18,701 nucleotides of DNA from an uncultured Prosthecobacter sp. Lineage in GTDB: Bacteria > Verrucomicrobiota > Verrucomicrobiia > Verrucomicrobiales > Verrucomicrobiaceae. This document shows positions 14,948 through 18,701 of this stretch, in pieces. The translations under genes and the position numbers were made by a program. The stretch covers positions 1 to 18,701 of the forward strand of contig CALDGV010000374.1 of the NCBI GenBank assembly GCA_937941745.1, read 5' to 3'. The stretch's first letter is position 1; each line of letters opens with the position of its first letter. The notes beneath the pieces were generated by a model that worked only from the letters and a program-made list of their open reading frames with translations, had not been told where the DNA came from and did no database searches.

Positions 14948-14990
14948 CCCAAACACACCCGATGTGTAGTGTGAGGGAAGTTTTTCTTTT
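14948..14990 (+). terminator. Possible leader hairpin or attenuator before the first cluster gene
   Basis: CCC and CACAC (14948-14950, 14954-14958) can pair with GTGTG and GGG (14969-14973, 14975-14977), with a small internal loop. TTTTTCTTTT follows at 14981-14990. The stem is weak. It sits between the sigma-54 promoter and the first gene, so it might attenuate transcription rather than end a unit. Confidence 0.25.
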
Positions 14991-15008
14991 AAAGCCGCCG
15001 GAATTTCT

Positions 15009-15299
15009 ATGCGCAAGCTAATCAGCAATATCACCACATTGAGCCCGCAGAATGTTTCAATTCTGGTATTGGGTGTCGCGGTGCTAGTCTGGGCAGTAAT
15101 TTGGGCAGTCTTGTTTTTGGATATTACGCGCCAGCAGAAAGGCTTGGTCTGGAAAACTTTTTGGCTGTTGGTCACATCGGTGCCAGTGGCAGGTGGCGTG
15201 CTTTATTCGACTGCACAACTTCTCTCGGCCGACTGGCTTGGCCTCCTGCGCTGGCGCAAGAATGACTCTGTGAAATCCAGCCGCAGCGCCAAGCTGTAA
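15009..15299 (+). CDS. Small two-helix membrane protein, first gene of the exopolysaccharide cluster
   Basis: A 96-residue protein with two hydrophobic segments (about 16-37 and 49-70) and a basic, Ser/Lys-rich C-terminus. The order WAVLFLDITRQQKGLVWKT then PVAGGVLYS recalls the short PLDc_N membrane domain (Asp after the first helix, W between helices, P-x-x-G-x-x-Y in the second), but I hold this only as a resemblance. It is the first gene after the sigma-54 promoter and lies 63 bases before the beta-barrel gene, so it should be cotranscribed with the export machinery. Its role is unknown; an inner-membrane accessory to the polymerase or co-polymerase is one possibility. Confidence 0.7.
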   Translation: MRKLISNITTLSPQNVSILVLGVAVLVWAVIWAVLFLDITRQQKGLVWKTFWLLVTSVPVAGGVLYSTAQLLSADWLGLLRWRKNDSVKSSRSAKL

Positions 15300-15362
15300 C
15301 GCGCCGATTTATTTTAGTTACTGAATTGGACAAGTTTGGTCACCTGACACCTTCTCAACTCT

Positions 15363-17081
15363 ATGAACTCAACAACTTCCCGAAACAAGCTTCAGACACT
15401 GATGCTGGTATGTTGTTCATTGATGCTGTGTTCGGAGGCGTCGGCACAGTCCGCCAGCCGGATTGGTGAATACAGTTATGATCGTGGTGTTTACCGACGC
15501 GTTACGGATGAGGTGATTAACCAGACCATCAATGCTGCCGCTTCTGTTTCTGGGACAGTGAATGAAGCGCAAAATTTTTTGAATAACACCGCTACATTTG
15601 GTGGATGGCGTGCGTCCAATAATGCGGTGGGTGGGGCAGCTGCTGGACTTGGCTTCCAGTTACAAAGCCCTTTCGCTCGCCAAGCCAATCATCTGAGCAA
15701 TAATGACACTGTAGTTAAAAGTCCATGGGTTGGTCTTCGACTTGGGCCGCTTTTTGTCGACAATGTTTATGCAGGTGCTGGAGCGATGTATTCTGAGTTT
15801 GATGGAGTGCCCCTATACGGTGCAAATCAAAGCCCAAGAGCGCGCGACGATGATAATTGGGCGACTATAGTGTGGGCGCAGGTTCGAGCCACTGCATATG
15901 TCACTGACCGTCTGGCATTGTCATTTACTCCAGGCATATATTACCTTCCGCTCGAGAATGAGGTAGGCTGGGCTTTGGGATTTCCACTTCTCACCATAGG
16001 CGGCTTTTCGCAGCCAAATGCATTGGTGCACCTTGCCTTTCGGCAGCCGATTGGAGAATCCCTTCAGTTCGTGATGATGGAACAGTTCAACGTAATGCAC
16101 CCACAGGTCCACTTAATGAGGAACAATCCTTATTATTGGACTAATTTAGGTGATGCTACACCGATCGATATGGCCGGACGATACCAGTTTGGTGGATTTG
16201 GACCGTATAATATTGATCAGAGAGGGAGTTCTGAATTCGCGTTAAATGATCGTTTTATGGACGAGAATCAACTGCTCTTGATGAATCAAGCGTCCATGAG
16301 CCTAATGGGTAGGCATGGAGCAAATATATCCAGTCAACTATTTTATAACCGATGGGATTATTGGGATCACAACTTTGATTTTCACCAAACTTGGCAATCT
16401 GGTGGTCTTCAGATTGTCCAAGATGCACCTGCCTTCAGGCCATATGCTCGATATGAGTTTACTGCGTCTGATCATTGGCAAACTAACTACCATTATGCTG
16501 TTATTGGAGCGCAGAAGAATTTCAATACAGATCTAGTAGCTTACGCTGAAGCTGGATGGCTATGGTCTAATATCGAAAACGCGGGTTCTACTGATTCTTG
16601 GATCGCGCTAGCTGGCGTTAGGCAGAGACTTGGACCCTACACCTGGCACGGCATTGACTTTGGACGAACTCCTATGGCTAACTTTAGAAGCAGATACTTA
16701 TCTACTTATGGCCAATATTACCTAGTTCAGACTATAGCATCGAATTCAAATCTGACTTTCTTTGCGCAACAAGCAGAACTCGATGAATTGGGGAATGGAG
16801 GTGAATTAGCCAGATCGGTGTTTACTGCAGGTGCCATCCTCAATGTGATTCTATCACCAAAATCTGAAATACAATTTACGACTGCTTATGAAGACGGCAG
16901 CATTGAGTCTGTTAAGCGTGAATGGCAGATGTGGACCTATCGACTTTCATATATTCGAACTTTGAGCAGTTCTGTTCACGCATCTGTTTTTTATCAGTAT
17001 CAGGATGCTTTCTCAATGAACTCAGCCTACGATGACTTTAGTGAGCATTTATTGTATTTGGGAGTTGCCAAGCGCTTCTGA
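15363..17081 (+). CDS. Outer-membrane beta-barrel protein of the exopolysaccharide export cluster
   Basis: Likely an outer-membrane channel. A Sec signal peptide (about 1-28, cleavage at ASA|Q) is followed by a 540-residue mature protein rich in alternating aromatic/polar strands, such as SWIALAGVRQRLGPY, ALSFTPGIYYLPL and HASVFYQYQDAF. There is no long hydrophobic helix. The final residues LLYLGVAKRF end in Phe, the classic BAM targeting signal. The N-terminal mature part (about 40-75) is Asn/Ala-rich and may be a periplasmic plug or helix. The gene lies directly upstream of the OPX gene (96 bases), fitting the barrel partners that accompany OPX proteins without their own outer-membrane helix (the Wzp-type proteins described in Myxococcus). 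Low GC compared with the left part of the window. I do not recognise a named family. Confidence 0.78.
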   Translation: MNSTTSRNKLQTLMLVCCSLMLCSEASAQSASRIGEYSYDRGVYRRVTDEVINQTINAAASVSGTVNEAQNFLNNTATFGGWRASNNAVGGAAAGLGFQLQSPFARQANHLSNNDTVVKSPWVGLRLGPLFVDNVYAGAGAMYSEFDGVPLYGANQSPRARDDDNWATIVWAQVRATAYVTDRLALSFTPGIYYLPLENEVGWALGFPLLTIGGFSQPNALVHLAFRQPIGESLQFVMMEQFNVMHPQVHLMRNNPYYWTNLGDATPIDMAGRYQFGGFGPYNIDQRGSSEFALNDRFMDENQLLLMNQASMSLMGRHGANISSQLFYNRWDYWDHNFDFHQTWQSGGLQIVQDAPAFRPYARYEFTASDHWQTNYHYAVIGAQKNFNTDLVAYAEAGWLWSNIENAGSTDSWIALAGVRQRLGPYTWHGIDFGRTPMANFRSRYLSTYGQYYLVQTIASNSNLTFFAQQAELDELGNGGELARSVFTAGAILNVILSPKSEIQFTTAYEDGSIESVKREWQMWTYRLSYIRTLSSSVHASVFYQYQDAFSMNSAYDDFSEHLLYLGVAKRF

Positions 17082-17177
17082 TCTTGCTCTAGGCACAAAG
17101 ATTCTTGTCAGCACAAGCGGCGTGAAGTAAAGCATCGCTCATTGGTGTAGCTGCTAGTTGAATCATTTTATTGTCGC

Positions 17178-17870
17178 ATGTGTTCTATTGTTTCTAGGAA
17201 AGTCCTTGTTGCCTTGTTTTCCACACTTGTTGGTGCGTCGTTTCCATCATGCCGCACCCAGTCGTCAACGAGTGATACTTTTCTGCCTGAAGCACCAACT
17301 GAACAGAGTGATAGTCGAGGCGCACGTCAAGGCTACACGACAGCCGTTGGTGATTCACTGGACATTTTTGTCAGGGAAGACTCCAGCTTCGATGGTCATT
17401 ACATCGTTCGGCCTAGCGGAGACATCATTCTGCCAAAAGCCGGTCGCGTTTTCGTCTTGAACATGACACTTTCCGAAGTTGAAGCGGCAGTCAAAAAAGT
17501 TTTGGAAGGAGATCAGTTAACCAAGGCTACTGTTATTGCTGACCCCGTCAGAAGAGGGGCAGGAGACGGAAAAACCGTATTAGCGGGTTTGACAGTCTAT
17601 CTTTCTGGCAATGTGATGCAAAGGGGACGCGTTGTCGTTCCGTTCATTGGCAATGCCCAGGTGACAGCCTTCCAAGCCATCACCGATGCTGGTGGTTTTT
17701 CTGCTTTTGCTAACAAACGGAAAAGTTATCTTCTACGGAGAGACTCAGCATCCGGTCGCCCGAAGAGGGTTTCCGTGGATTTTGCAGCCATAGAAAGAGG
17801 CGAGGCGCCAGACCCTGTTTTGATGGATGGTGACACCATAGTAGTGCCCCAGAAAATTATTGGGTTCTAA
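17178..17870 (+). CDS. Polysaccharide export protein, OPX/Wza family, short form
   Basis: Periplasmic or outer-membrane export component for capsular or exopolysaccharide. The signal sequence (about 1-24) ends near Cys25 in FPSC, a poor lipobox, so lipidation is uncertain. The polysaccharide export (PES) domain spans about 53-123: YTTAVGDSLDIFVRED, then YIVRPSGDIILPKAG, then the LSEVEAAVKKVL helix. One SLBB domain spans about 138-190 (VYLSGNVMQRG...AITDAGGFSAFA). The protein ends shortly afterwards with DGDTIVVPQKIIGF. It therefore lacks further SLBB repeats and the C-terminal amphipathic helix that forms the Wza pore. Such short OPX proteins are thought to need a separate barrel, and one is encoded just upstream. 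The co-polymerase gene follows after 29 bases. Confidence 0.92.
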   Translation: MCSIVSRKVLVALFSTLVGASFPSCRTQSSTSDTFLPEAPTEQSDSRGARQGYTTAVGDSLDIFVREDSSFDGHYIVRPSGDIILPKAGRVFVLNMTLSEVEAAVKKVLEGDQLTKATVIADPVRRGAGDGKTVLAGLTVYLSGNVMQRGRVVVPFIGNAQVTAFQAITDAGGFSAFANKRKSYLLRRDSASGRPKRVSVDFAAIERGEAPDPVLMDGDTIVVPQKIIGF

Positions 17871-17899
17871 AGCGGTCACTCCATCCCATATCTTTTATT

Positions 17900-18701
17900 A
17901 TGGCCAAGAAAGCCAAGACAATGATCACATTTCAGGATGTGATTCATTATGCGACACGTTTTGTCAAATATGGCAAACTAGCAGTTATTTTGTTCATGGC
18001 CGGCATCGCTGGCTCCCTGTTGTTCTACACCTATGGGCAGCCAACATACTATTCGCGAGCACAAGTTGCCTTTTCTAACCTGACATTACCCATTCAGTCA
18101 GAGACAGCGGATGTGGCTGGTAAGGGGAGGTATGCACAGATCAGTTTCATGTTGATCAGCGGTCTGAATTCACGCTGGCTCGTAGAACAGACTGCCAAAA
18201 AAATGGGTTTGGTCGCCTATGCAGGCCAGTATGAGGAGATCAGGGACAAGTATGTGCCCAAGATCTCAGTCTCGATGTTGCCCGGCAGTCTCTTGCAGAT
18301 TGAAGTCTGGGCTTATCAACCCTGGTTGGTTCGCACTTGGCCTGAAGCGATGTTGGAGGCCTATCGCGAGTCCACGGTCGAGGCTAGGACGAGGCATCGC
18401 GAGATGGCTACCGAAACCTACACAGAGGAAATGAACAAGCTTCGTGAGCGCATCAACGAGGAGCAAACTGCACGCGTTAAGTTTGAGGAAGACAATCGAC
18501 TTATTGAGCAATACATCGACAACAATAGCCTGGAAGGTGTGCCCAGTGAGATGCTCAACATCAAGTCGCGTCTGGACATGATGCAGCAGGTTGAGGAGAT
18601 GCTGGCCAACCCGGTCCTGACACAGGTGGACAAATTGGCCTTGTTAGAACGGTTTAAAGGGGCTCCCGTTCCTGTCGGCACCATCATGCGAAGAGGTGCT
18701 C
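17900..18701 (+). CDS. Wzz/Wzc-type polysaccharide co-polymerase, N-terminal part, cut by window edge
   Basis: An inner-membrane chain-length determinant that works with the OPX protein. The frame opens at ATG 17900 and stays open for 267 codons to the right edge. A cytoplasmic start (1-25) is followed by TM1 (LAVILFMAGIAGSLLFY, about 27-43). YGQPTYYSRAQVAFSNL is the usual Wzz-domain entry. From about residue 155 a charged helix, likely a coiled coil, runs through EMNKLRERINEEQTARVKFEEDN, recorded here by its span of about 176-198. The second membrane segment and any tyrosine-kinase (Walker) domain would lie beyond the edge, so PCP-1 versus PCP-2a cannot be decided. It starts 29 bases after the OPX stop, with no clear Shine-Dalgarno. 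Confidence 0.85.
   Translation, partial: MAKKAKTMITFQDVIHYATRFVKYGKLAVILFMAGIAGSLLFYTYGQPTYYSRAQVAFSNLTLPIQSETADVAGKGRYAQISFMLISGLNSRWLVEQTAKKMGLVAYAGQYEEIRDKYVPKISVSMLPGSLLQIEVWAYQPWLVRTWPEAMLEAYRESTVEARTRHREMATETYTEEMNKLRERINEEQTARVKFEEDNRLIEQYIDNNSLEGVPSEMLNIKSRLDMMQQVEEMLANPVLTQVDKLALLERFKGAPVPVGTIMRRGA

Larger units (their letters stand above)
14552..15008 (+). promoter_or_regulatory. 457-base AT-richer intergenic control region of the exopolysaccharide cluster
   Basis: No convincing gene lies here on either strand. It holds a 10-bp inverted repeat (14623-14632 and 14685-14694), three copies of the 7-mer ATCTGCC/GGCAGAT (14625-14631, 14686-14692, 14839-14845), a sigma-54-type promoter (14820-14835), a 16-codon open frame (14924-14974) and a weak hairpin with a T-rich tail (14948-14990). 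It marks the switch from high-GC core genes to the lower-GC export genes. Confidence 0.7.

Noticed and set aside
14945..15175. A 76-codon minus-strand frame at the cluster start
   Set aside because: It overlaps the leader and the small membrane protein gene and has no domain or promoter of its own.
1..18701. CRISPR arrays, tRNA or rRNA genes, insertion sequences, attachment sites
   Set aside because: I looked for regular spaced repeats, tRNA-like cloverleafs and transposase motifs and saw none. A tRNA scan and IS search would settle this.

Overview
The window looks like chromosomal DNA from a Gram-negative, GC-rich bacterium. Several lipoproteins, an outer-membrane barrel, an OPX export protein and LysM and NlpC/P60 wall proteins show a double-membrane envelope. 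A secreted SASA/sialate-O-acetylesterase-type esterase, secreted alpha/beta hydrolases and few clear Shine-Dalgarno sites suggest the PVC group, most likely Verrucomicrobiota (Prosthecobacter/Verrucomicrobium-like). That placement is inference, not proof.

Layout. Positions 1-3173 run leftward: a Fur-family metalloregulator cut by the window edge, preceded by a perfect 7-1-7 Fur-type operator, then an RsuA/RluB-type pseudouridine synthase with its terminator, in a tight pair with the Kup potassium transporter. Positions 3340-5080 run rightward: a secreted esterase-like alpha/beta hydrolase and a HAD-IB phosphatase. Positions 5087-6858 run leftward: a secreted M14 zinc carboxypeptidase and a LysM lipoprotein. 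Positions 7034-13210 run rightward: a SASA esterase with a clean terminator, a BamE/SmpA-like lipoprotein, a dicarboxylate/acidic amino acid symporter, a GT4 glycosyltransferase and dihydrolipoamide dehydrogenase with its terminator. Positions 13436-14551 hold an unknown lipoprotein and an NlpC/P60-type wall hydrolase. Most of this is housekeeping and envelope maintenance.

From about 14552 to the right edge the character changes. Base composition drops: line 16081-16140 has 24 G+C of 60, against 38 of 60 at 7861-7920. A 457-base regulatory region carries a near-perfect sigma-54 (-24/-12) element, an inverted repeat upstream of it and a possible leader hairpin. It is followed by a rightward cluster: a small two-helix membrane protein, a 572-aa outer-membrane beta-barrel, a short OPX (Wza-type) export protein lacking the C-terminal outer-membrane helix, and the N-terminal part of a Wzz/Wzc-type polysaccharide co-polymerase. 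This is the start of an exopolysaccharide synthesis/export locus.

The most interesting proposal is that the barrel is the outer-membrane channel for the helix-less OPX protein, with the machine switched on by a sigma-54 enhancer-binding activator. Such control is known for exosortase/PEP-CTERM exopolysaccharide loci, but no exosortase or glycosyltransferase of the locus is visible here.
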